Part shown: positions 1-7,811 of the stretch, in pieces | Numbering within the stretch: the stretch's first letter is position 1 | Layout: every line of letters begins with the position of its first letter | NCBI GenBank assembly: GCA_903864835.1 | Contig: CAIPHK010000010.1 | Coordinates: 1-64,000 of the forward strand | Reading direction: 5' to 3' | DNA from: an uncultured bacterium | GTDB lineage: Bacteria; Margulisbacteria; Marinamargulisbacteria; SXXA01 | Length of the DNA: 64,000 nt | Made by a program: the position numbers and the translations under genes | The notes under the pieces: model-generated | The model's input: the letters and a program-made list of their open reading frames with translations, nothing else | Database searches by the model: none | Told to the model about the DNA's origin: nothing

Positions 1-11
1 ACGTCCGTTCA

Positions 12-67
12 GGTCAGTGTCCAGACTAAACCCTTCGGGCGGCTTTCAGCCGGTCTGGACACTGACC
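12..67. repeat. 15-bp perfect inverted repeat with 26-nt spacer
   Basis: The arm GGTCAGTGTCCAGAC at 12-26 is matched exactly by its reverse complement at 53-67. The 26-nt spacer contains a further short GC-rich stem-forming stretch. No T-run follows on either side, so it does not look like a simple intrinsic terminator. It could be a copy of a dispersed palindromic element or a protein-binding site; the rest of the genome is needed to tell. Confidence 0.6.
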
Positions 68-91
68 CTCCCTTCCGTTTTTAACCAAATA

Positions 92-112
92 TGGGTTTTT
101 GCGTAAAACCCA
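92..112. other. 8-bp hairpin in the intergenic region
   Basis: TGGGTTTT and AAAACCCA form a perfect 8-bp stem around the 5-nt loop TGCGT. The following bases are AT-rich but not a clean T-run, so a weak terminator for an unseen upstream gene is possible. Apart from this hairpin and the inverted repeat at 12-67, I see only AT-rich sequence without a convincing gene before 370. Confidence 0.4.
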
Positions 113-369
113 ATTTTACAGAAAAATTGAAGCACAACTGGAAACGTTGTCGGAATAAGTTTAAAAAAAATTTCAGGGGATTTTTGGGAAGTCGGCAGGC
201 TGTAACTTTTTTGGAACATCGCTGAGCTCACCCCTTCAATTTTTGAAGACCATTTTCGAAAGTTCCGCCGGCTTTTTGCCCATGTTCATAATGGGCTATG
301 GCCGCTTACTGACCAACGCGCAACCGTTGATTTTGGCATTTCGATGACGGCACATGCCAATCTCGATGG

Positions 370-375
370 TAGAAT
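370..375 (+). promoter_or_regulatory. Possible extended -10 for the pentapeptide-repeat gene
   Basis: TAGAAT is preceded by TGG, giving the extended -10 form TGnTAnAAT. It lies about 28 nt before the ATG at 404, with an AGAGGTG-type ribosome-binding stretch in between. No good -35 hexamer is visible, which is tolerated for extended -10 promoters. Confidence 0.35.
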
Positions 376-403
376 AAGGCGGTAGAGGTGACTGTTAATA
401 CCC

Positions 404-958
404 ATGAAAAAATTCAACAAAATCAACTTAAACGAAACTCCTTTAGCTACAGGTGAGTATGAAGAGTGCACATTCACCCACTGCAATTTTTCAAATACTG
501 ACCTTTTGGACATCCAATTTTTTGACTGTGAATTTATCGGCTGCAATTTCAGTTTGGCCAAATTAACCAACACCGTATTTTCAGACGCCCGATTTAAGGA
601 CTGCAAACTATTCGGTCTACGATTCGACCAATGCGCCCCATTTGGGTTGTCGTTTAGTTTTGACAATTGCGCCCTCAATCATTCGTCATTTTACAAAATC
701 AGCCTCAAAAAAACGGTCTTCAAAACCTCGAAATTAATTGACGTCGACTTCACCGAATGCGATTTAAGTGGATCCATTTTCGACGATTGCGAACTCAGCC
801 AAGCTATCTTCAAAAAAACAAATATCGAAAAGGTAGATTTCCGGACTTCTTATAATTACGCGATTAACCTCGACGAGAACAAAGCCAAAAAAGCCCGTTT
901 TTCTCCAATTGGCCTCCCAGGCCTTTTAACGCAATACGACATTGAGATCGACCTATAA
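404..958 (+). CDS. Pentapeptide-repeat protein
   Basis: A 184-residue protein built almost entirely from A(D/N)LxF-like pentapeptide units, with phenylalanine or leucine recurring every five residues (for example CNFSN, CEFIG, CNFSL, CDLSG, DFTEC). Such repeats fold as a right-handed quadrilateral beta helix. There is no signal peptide or membrane segment, so it is probably cytoplasmic. The C-terminus (SPIGLPGLLTQYDIEI) resembles the end of a pentapeptide-repeat family common in Bacteroidetes. Qnr and MfpA, which mimic DNA and protect gyrase, share the fold, but this protein is shorter and function cannot be assigned. It stands alone beside repeats and a broken gene, which fits a transferred accessory gene. 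Confidence 0.85.
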   Translation: MKKFNKINLNETPLATGEYEECTFTHCNFSNTDLLDIQFFDCEFIGCNFSLAKLTNTVFSDARFKDCKLFGLRFDQCAPFGLSFSFDNCALNHSSFYKISLKKTVFKTSKLIDVDFTECDLSGSIFDDCELSQAIFKKTNIEKVDFRTSYNYAINLDENKAKKARFSPIGLPGLLTQYDIEIDL

Positions 959-1062
959 AATCGGGGCTTTTAACCCACTCACCCCCACCCCCAGCCCTTT
1001 CTGCTACCAAATGAGGTGCAGGGTCCGGTCAAGAAATGATCTCCGCGAAGGCACAGTTGCGC

Positions 1063-1309
1063 GCACCTCACCCCGGCCTACGGCCACCCCTCTCCGTTGA
1101 CTATGTCAACAGAGAAGGGCTGTAGGTAATCTCTACAATTAAATTTGAATGCAAAAGGTCCTGCACCAATTTTTTCCACCGCTAAGAAAAAGACCATCAA
1201 AATTTTCTCAATATCTATCGCCGAGGATACCCGTATAAAAATATCCGACAGCCCGTCTCTATTGACGCAGTCAGATGGAGAGGGGTGGCCGTAGGCCGGG
1301 GTGAGGTGC
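1063..1309. repeat. Long imperfect inverted repeat (REPIN- or MITE-like element)
   Basis: The left arm (about 1063-1123) and right arm (about 1248-1309) are reverse complements over roughly 60 bases. The outer 32 bases, beginning GCACCTCACCCCGGCCTACG, match exactly; the inner part, ending in AGGGCTGT/ACAGCCCG, is imperfect. About 124 bases of AT-rich DNA separate the arms. No reading frame for a transposase lies inside. Related GC-rich fragments (CACCCCCACCCCCAGCCCTTTCTG near 980) lie just upstream. The non-coding stretch 959-1474 holds this element and nothing else I can identify. Confidence 0.75.
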
Positions 1310-1474
1310 CGTCACAAAAGTTGATCCCGACACTAGTGTCCCAATTAGGGGCAGGGGAGCCAAGGATTCAGGAGGAGTGACTGTATTCAGAAAATCAGCC
1401 CCTACCGCTTGATTTATAGAACGAAAACCGAGTTAAATAAACCAATTAGACAGTATGCAAAGCGAGGTGCCACC

Positions 1475-1810
1475 ATGACCATCCCCTTCCAAACCACCGA
1501 CTGGTCCACGATTCCCAAAACCGAACACCCTGGCGACACCGGCATGGCCTACTGGCAAACCCTCCAATTCCCCGGCCTCCGACTCCGAATGGTTGAATAC
1601 ACCCCCGGTTACCAAGCTGACCATTGGTGCCAAAAAGGCCATATTATTTATTGCATCGACGGCGAAATGTAATCACACCTCAGTGATGGCCGCCGCTTTA
1701 TGCTCACCACAGGGATGACCTACGAAGTCACCGACGGTGCAAGTTCCCACCGCTCAACCACCACCACCGGTGCGAAACTATTCATCATCGATGGAGACTT
1801 TTTAAGGTAG
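1475..1810 (+). pseudogene. DHCW-motif cupin protein, interrupted by one in-frame TAA
   Basis: Reading from ATG 1475 (preceded by a GAGGT ribosome-binding stretch) gives MTIPFQTTDW, then a cupin core with the DHWC motif (from about residue 49) and HIIYCIDGEM. A TAA stop follows at 1670-1672 (codon 66). The same frame then continues without further stops to TAG 1808-1810, encoding LSDGRRFMLTTGM and SSHRS followed by GAKLFIIDGDF, the normal second half of the small DHCW cupin family. Total length would be about 111 residues. A single nonsense change therefore splits an otherwise intact gene. Sequencing error or readthrough are alternatives; TAA is used as an ordinary stop elsewhere in the window. 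Confidence 0.75.
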
Positions 1811-1909
1811 ATTTTGAACTTCCGGGCTTTGTTTTTCTGCCTCTATCCACGCCTGGAGAGAGGGAGATCCTCAAATTTCCCGAACGGGGAATTTGGGGGA
1901 GAGGGTGAG

Positions 1910-2800
1910 TTACTTCACGATCCGTTCAGACAACGGTACCGAAAACTGCATCGCCTCACCGGTTACCGGGTGTTGAAATCCCAGCCGATAGGCCTGTAGC
2001 CGCTGCCCCTCCCGTGATCCTGCCACATTGCCATACAACGGATCCCCAATTACCGGATGGCCAATAAAGTCGAGATGCACCCGAATCTGATGGGTTCGCC
2101 CAGTCTTCGGAATCACTTCGACTAACGTCATACTATGATACCGCTTCACGACCTTGATATGGGAGATCGCCGGCTTACCTTCGGGTAACACCACCATCCG
2201 GTTCCGAGTTTTGGGGTTCCGCATAATCGGTTGATCCACCACTAATTCCTCATTCAAGATATTTCCGCGAACCGCAGCATAATATCCTTTATCCACGGTA
2301 CGCTCTTTAAATTGATCTTTGAGCGATTCCAAGGCGTCCAAGGTCTTTGCGACCACCATCACGCCTTCAGTCATCTGATCCAACCGATGCACAATCCCCG
2401 GACGCCGACTCTCTAAATATGAAAAACTAGCCGGGTCACGCGCCACTAACCAATCGGTTAAAAATGGCCCCCGCTGCCCTTTATGCACTTCATGCACCGT
2501 CCATCCCACCGGTTTATTCACGACCAAGACCGCGTCATCCTCGTAAAGAATCGTCGGGTCAGTCGACACCTCCAATGGCGCCACCCGATTCTCAGCAATC
2601 AGCCCCTCGCCGTGAACCACGTCATTCGCCTCCACCTTAAGCGCAGGTTTAGCCGGCCGGCCATTAACCGTAATTTTCCCCGCTTTAATCCACCCAATTA
2701 CTGCCGCACGGGGTACCCCCAAAAACTGGGTACAAACTACATCAAGCCGACTCGGAGGATCAGTCCCGAGCTGCTCGTCGAAAGATAATATATTCGACAA
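1910..2800 (-). CDS. RluA-family 23S rRNA/tRNA pseudouridine synthase
   Basis: A 296-residue enzyme expected to isomerise specific uridines in structured RNA. An S4 RNA-binding domain occupies about residues 17-62 (SRLDVVCTQFLGVPRAAVIG onward). The catalytic motif RPGIVHRLDQMTEG carries the conserved catalytic aspartate at about D141; the usual TSG is TEG here. The motif GRTHQIRVHL and the DPLYG strand follow. RluD-type proteins look like this, but exact target sites cannot be read from sequence. Its start lies 41 nt inside the end of lspA, so the two are probably translationally coupled at the end of the gap-pgk operon. Confidence 0.9.
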   Translation of the reverse strand: MSNILSFDEQLGTDPPSRLDVVCTQFLGVPRAAVIGWIKAGKITVNGRPAKPALKVEANDVVHGEGLIAENRVAPLEVSTDPTILYEDDAVLVVNKPVGWTVHEVHKGQRGPFLTDWLVARDPASFSYLESRRPGIVHRLDQMTEGVMVVAKTLDALESLKDQFKERTVDKGYYAAVRGNILNEELVVDQPIMRNPKTRNRMVVLPEGKPAISHIKVVKRYHSMTLVEVIPKTGRTHQIRVHLDFIGHPVIGDPLYGNVAGSREGQRLQAYRLGFQHPVTGEAMQFSVPLSERIVK

Positions 2801-3216
2801 TAAAACACCCTATTCCGAGATTGATACACATATCCGCAACGTTAAAAACGGGGATAATATGAATATTAATAAAATCGATCACAAACCCATGCACCACACG
2901 ATCCATCAGATTTCCAATCGCACCACCCACCAAAATCACCACACCGACCATCGACCACCGACTCGTAATAATCATGTGACGAAACACCCAACATGCAATT
3001 AAAACCGCAATCGATACTCCAATGAGTGCAATCCGTTGATTCTGAAAAATGCCATAAGCGGCACCATAATTATAGACCAGTTGAAAGTCTAGCACATTCG
3101 GAATCACACCGACTCCCGAATAAAATGACAAAAACCGAGACGCCAGCCATTTGGTCCATTGATCTACAAGAACGATCCCCCCCCCCCAAGATCCATAGTG
3201 GCCAGCTGCCCCTCAT
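2760..3216 (-). CDS. lspA: Lipoprotein signal peptidase, frame broken at a G tract
   Basis: LspA is the inner-membrane aspartic peptidase that removes lipoprotein signal peptides. The downstream frame shows DQWTKWL, four hydrophobic segments and both catalytic aspartate motifs (GNLMDR and FNVAD). The natural ATG at 3216 overlaps the stop of the preceding gene as ATGA and gives MRGSWPLWIL, the start of a first membrane helix. Between the two lies a run of 11 G (on the coding strand), which throws the frame out by one. With 10 G the protein would be 151 residues, the usual family size. The only in-frame start after the tract would delete the first helix and the DQWTK motif. This is either slippage/phase variation, a mutation or a homopolymer sequencing error. 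Confidence 0.8.
3177..3187. repeat. 11-nt C/G homopolymer inside lspA
   Basis: Eleven consecutive C on the plus strand (G on the coding strand) lie 29 bases after the lspA ATG. Removing one base restores the lspA frame. Runs of this length are typical hot spots of replication slippage. Confidence 0.9.
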
Positions 3217-3650
3217 CGACCGCCGACGTGTTGTAAAAGATGAATCGCGTGAATCACGAAACCGGCAGGCAACGCTTGCTTAATCGCAATCAATGCCACC
3301 AATACCATCAATAAAAATCCAATTGCAAAGCCAATGCCACGCAAAATACCAATCATAAAATTGGTGACCATCACCCGAGCGGGATTCGCAGCAAAAAGTG
3401 CCAGTTCATCAAATTGCGAATTCTGAAAAATCGACATCAACAAGGTGACACTCTCATTAAACTCTTCAATAATCGCCAGTTTTTTGTCCCATCGCTTATC
3501 CACTTCCAACTGTCGATTGTCATCCGCCTCGCGTCGATGAGTATCCAATTCCTCTTTGGCTTTTAATGCCCCTTCAGAAATAACATGCCGTTTAGAGGTC
3601 AAATTTTCGATTGCAGACAATACGGACCGAGGATCATTTACGTTAGCCAT
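3213..3650 (-). CDS. DUF5665-like small membrane protein
   Basis: A 145-residue protein of unknown function starting MANVNDPRS; the ATG overlaps the last codons of pgk (ATGGCTAA), which fixes the start. Residues about 15-75 are charged and probably helical. Then comes NPARVMVTNFMIGILRGIGFAIG, leading into one strongly hydrophobic segment, and a C-terminal amphipathic stretch. The pattern of an Asn-Pro followed by FxxGIxRGxGFAIG and a single helix pair matches the DUF5665 family, seen in several bacterial phyla without known role. It sits between pgk and lspA with overlapping ends on both sides. Confidence 0.7.
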   Translation of the reverse strand: MANVNDPRSVLSAIENLTSKRHVISEGALKAKEELDTHRREADDNRQLEVDKRWDKKLAIIEEFNESVTLLMSIFQNSQFDELALFAANPARVMVTNFMIGILRGIGFAIGFLLMVLVALIAIKQALPAGFVIHAIHLLQHVGGR

Positions 3651-4842
3651 TATTGCGCTCCAATGCAGCAATTCCCGGCAAGGTTTTGCCTTCCAAAAAT
3701 TCGAGTGCCGCCCCACCACCAGTAGAAATATGGGTCATGTCATCCGCCAATCCCGCCTTAACAATCGCGGCAGCAGAGTCACCCCCACCCACAATCGTTA
3801 ATGCGTCACTTAGCGCCAAGGCCTTGGCCACCGCAAAGGTCCCTATTGAAAATGCATCCATCTCAAATATCCCCAACGGACCGTTCCACAACACCGTCGC
3901 TGCACTATGAATCTCGGCTTCGATCAATGCAACCGTCTTGGGACCCACATCCACGCCCATTTGATCATCAGAAAGATCCCCACCATCAACAATCACAGCC
4001 ACTGCATCTGGTTTCAACTCAGTGACGACCACATGGTCCACCGGCAATACAACCTTCGTCGCGGATGATTTTGCGTCCGCCAAAAAAGCCAATGCCTCGC
4101 TTATTTTTTCAGGTTCCCACAGTGACTTTCCCACCGAATGACCTTGGGCTTTTAAGAAGGTATAGGTCATGGCCCCACCAATCACCATGACATCCACCTT
4201 ACCCAGTAAGTGGCGCAAAATTCCCAATTTACCGGATACTTTTGACCCTCCAATAATCGCCACAAACGGGCGCTTTGGTGACTTGATGGCCCCGTCTAAA
4301 AACTCAATTTCTTTTTCAATCAAGAACCCCGCGTAGGACGGCAAATATTTTGTGACGCCGACAGTCGATGCATGTGCACGATGGGCAGTCCCAAATGCGT
4401 CCTGGACAAATAGGTCAGCGACCGACGCCAGTTGTTGCGAAAAGCCAGGGTCATTTTGAGTTTCCCCGGCGTGGAATCGGACATTTTCCAGAAGGATGAC
4501 GTCGCCATTTACCATTTTTGAAACGGCTAATTCGACCAGGTCTCCCACTGACTCCGCAACAAACTGCACCGGACGCCCCAGCAATACCCCAAGCCGCTCC
4601 GCAATCGGTTGTAACGACAATTCCGGTGTCGGGCCTTTGGGTTGCCCCAAGTGGGAAATAATAACGACCTTGGCATGATTATCGATCAAATACTGAATCG
4701 TCGGCAATGACGCCTCAAGGCGAGAATCATCAGAGATCCTCCCATTTTCTAAAGGAACGTTAAAATCAACACGTACCAATACCCGCTTGCCCTCAAGCTC
4801 AGCGGTGGTCATGTTCGATAAGGAATGAATCGTAAGAACCAT
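3643..4842 (-). CDS. pgk: Phosphoglycerate kinase
   Basis: A 399-residue cytoplasmic glycolytic enzyme that transfers phosphate between 1,3-bisphosphoglycerate and ADP. The signature KRVLVRVDFNVPLENG is near the N-terminus, followed by SHLGQPKG, the substrate arginine region ENVRFHAGE, IIGGSKVSGKLGIL and the C-terminal nucleotide-binding GGGDSAAA and STGGGAALEFLEG motifs. Length is normal. It follows gap by 4 nt and is clearly co-transcribed with it. Confidence 0.97.
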   Translation of the reverse strand: MVLTIHSLSNMTTAELEGKRVLVRVDFNVPLENGRISDDSRLEASLPTIQYLIDNHAKVVIISHLGQPKGPTPELSLQPIAERLGVLLGRPVQFVAESVGDLVELAVSKMVNGDVILLENVRFHAGETQNDPGFSQQLASVADLFVQDAFGTAHRAHASTVGVTKYLPSYAGFLIEKEIEFLDGAIKSPKRPFVAIIGGSKVSGKLGILRHLLGKVDVMVIGGAMTYTFLKAQGHSVGKSLWEPEKISEALAFLADAKSSATKVVLPVDHVVVTELKPDAVAVIVDGGDLSDDQMGVDVGPKTVALIEAEIHSAATVLWNGPLGIFEMDAFSIGTFAVAKALALSDALTIVGGGDSAAAIVKAGLADDMTHISTGGGAALEFLEGKTLPGIAALERNNG

Positions 4843-4846
4843 CGCG

Positions 4847-5878
<1,032 letters not shown>

Positions 5879-5887
5879 TTAAGTTGA

Positions 5888-5917
5888 ACTATACCAAACC
5901 GGCTTCTGTTGCCGCAA
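5888..5917 (-). promoter_or_regulatory. Promoter upstream of gap
   Basis: On the minus strand TTGCGG is followed after 18 nt by TATAGT, which is also preceded by TGG (extended -10). The start point would lie about 30 nt before the gap ATG. This separates the gap-pgk group from the beta-oxidation genes upstream. Confidence 0.55.
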
Positions 5918-5933
5918 TTCTGTCCACCAAGGC

Positions 5934-7784
5934 TCAGGGGTTCACAATACCTGACGTCATCCAGTCGTATCGACCGGCAAGTAAGTTCGTACTCACGTTG
6001 CCAACCAACTTGCTGTCATTACAATTAACTGCCCGAAAATGGCTCCGAATTCGACGTTTTGCGCTTTGGCAAATCAAATCCACCACTTCCTGAGTTGCGG
6101 TGTCATTGGGGTTGTCCTTCAGTACAAATTCAGCGCGGGACAAACTCGACGCCATCGCAAACAACTCGGTCCCGATATCGACATATTGGGCCAGAATCAA
6201 TTGCTCTTTTTCCAATTTAATTTGGTATCGCGCCATCGTATGAAACAAGCGCCGCGCCAATTTTTTAGCCGTCTTGTCGATATACGTTAAGTGACATCGA
6301 TTGCGTCCATTGAGGTAAGTGACGCCGAACGATTTTGGCAACCGTACCCATTGTTTCGGATACCACCAGGAATAAAAGGATGCCATTTTGCCTAAAATAC
6401 CCAACTTGACCGAAAATGACGCTTTCGGGTTCATCAACCCCATAATAAATTTTAAGTGAACATCCATCGCTTCCCGAGCGATAAATAACTGCATAATTTC
6501 GGAGGTCCCCTCAATAATCCGATTAATCCGAAGGTCCCGCAGCAACCGTTCCGCAGGGTAGGCATCTTCACCCCGATTTTTTAGAGACGTTGCCGTTTCA
6601 AATCCTCGGCCACCCCGAATTTGGACCAATTCATCTGCAACGATCCAAGCGCGTTCGGACCCATAATATTTCGCCATCGCGGCTTCCAAACGGATATCTA
6701 CTGCATCAGTGTCCGCGAGTGACGCCGCAAGCATCGCAACGCTATCCATTGAAAACGTGTCCATCGTAATTTTAGCAAGCTTGGCCTGTACCGCTTGGTG
6801 CTCGCCCACTGGACAGCCCCACTGAACCCGACGGCTGGTCCAATCCTTGGCAATCACCATGCTCAATTTTCCAGCAGCTGCCGAAATTGCGGGAATCGTC
6901 AGACGTCCCGCGTTGAGGGTCACCAACGCAATTTTTAGACCTTCGCCAGGCTTTCCGATGACATTTTCTACCGGCACTTTAACGTTCGTAAAACGAAGCC
7001 GCCCATTCGCAATTCCGCGAATCCCCATAAAACTACTGCGGCTGATGACTTCGAATCCGGGGGACGTTTTTTCGACGATAATCGCCGTGATCTGCTTTTT
7101 TTCTTTGCCATTTACGATCACGGGAGGCGTCAAGACCATCACAACGAGCAATTCGGCATCCGGACCATTCGTAATATACAGTTTTTCACCGTTAATAATG
7201 TAATGCTTCCCATCCGGCGTCAAAATGGCAGAGGTGGTCATTCGCGCCGGATCCGACCCTACTTCAGGTTCCGTCAGCGCAAACGCCGAAATCGCCCCTT
7301 TGGCCAAACGGGGTAAATATTTCTCTTTTTGCTCCTTGGTCCCAAAGAGTTTTAACGGTTGAGGAACCCCGATACTTTGGTGGGCAGAAAGCCACACGGC
7401 CGTCGATCCACAATAGCTGCCGACGAGCGCCATTGCCCGAGTATAGTTGTATACCGACAGCCCCATGCCGCCGTATTCCTTGGCAATTTTCATCCCAAAA
7501 AACCCACCATCGATGAGCGCTTTTAACGCCACTTTTGGAACTTCGCCGTTGCGATCAACGGCCTCGGGATCAATATGTTTTTTTAGCACCGCTTCAAGGT
7601 CTTCCAACACCTTGTCGCCGATCGCTTTTTCCTCCGCTGATTGCGTCGGATACGGATGAATTAAATCCCACCGAAAATTACCCTTAAATAACTCGGCGAC
7701 AAAACTTGCCCGCCATTCCGTTTGACGGGAATCTTCTGTTAAATCAAGTGCCTGTTGTTTTTCTTTATTATCCGTAATTTGCAT
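5934..7784 (-). CDS. Acyl-CoA dehydrogenase (FadE-type, long form)
   Basis: A 616-residue FAD enzyme for the first step of beta-oxidation, making the trans-2-enoyl-CoA. The ACAD core spans roughly residues 50-445, with FALTEPEVGSDP (about 168-179), the YITNG segment, and EGTSEIMQLFIAR, where E425 sits at the position of the catalytic base of medium-chain dehydrogenase. A further C-terminal region of about 170 residues, present in long FadE-like and VLCAD-like members, suggests long-chain substrates or membrane association. An AAGGGG site lies 5 nt before the ATG. It is the last gene of the beta-oxidation group. Confidence 0.92.
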   Translation of the reverse strand: MQITDNKEKQQALDLTEDSRQTEWRASFVAELFKGNFRWDLIHPYPTQSAEEKAIGDKVLEDLEAVLKKHIDPEAVDRNGEVPKVALKALIDGGFFGMKIAKEYGGMGLSVYNYTRAMALVGSYCGSTAVWLSAHQSIGVPQPLKLFGTKEQKEKYLPRLAKGAISAFALTEPEVGSDPARMTTSAILTPDGKHYIINGEKLYITNGPDAELLVVMVLTPPVIVNGKEKKQITAIIVEKTSPGFEVISRSSFMGIRGIANGRLRFTNVKVPVENVIGKPGEGLKIALVTLNAGRLTIPAISAAAGKLSMVIAKDWTSRRVQWGCPVGEHQAVQAKLAKITMDTFSMDSVAMLAASLADTDAVDIRLEAAMAKYYGSERAWIVADELVQIRGGRGFETATSLKNRGEDAYPAERLLRDLRINRIIEGTSEIMQLFIAREAMDVHLKFIMGLMNPKASFSVKLGILGKMASFYSWWYPKQWVRLPKSFGVTYLNGRNRCHLTYIDKTAKKLARRLFHTMARYQIKLEKEQLILAQYVDIGTELFAMASSLSRAEFVLKDNPNDTATQEVVDLICQSAKRRIRSHFRAVNCNDSKLVGNVSTNLLAGRYDWMTSGIVNP

Positions 7785-7811
7785 GGGGACCCCTTGGTAA
7801 TGAAATATAAA

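Noticed and set aside
46-231. 61-residue minus-strand reading frame over the first hairpins
   Set aside because: Low-complexity, no ribosome site, and it spans the inverted repeat arm and an intergenic hairpin; no protein-like motif.
286-678. 130-residue minus-strand frame opposite the pentapeptide gene
   Set aside because: It is the antisense shadow of the strong pentapeptide-repeat frame and has no motif of its own.
1670-1672. Alternative genetic code with TAA as sense codon
   Set aside because: TAA ends many intact conserved genes here (nadB, AEC transporter, pgk), so it is a normal stop.
3132-3216. LspA starting at a TTG at 3131 as a natural short form
   Set aside because: This would lose the first membrane helix and the conserved DQWTK motif, both of which are coded just upstream in the same frame after the G tract.
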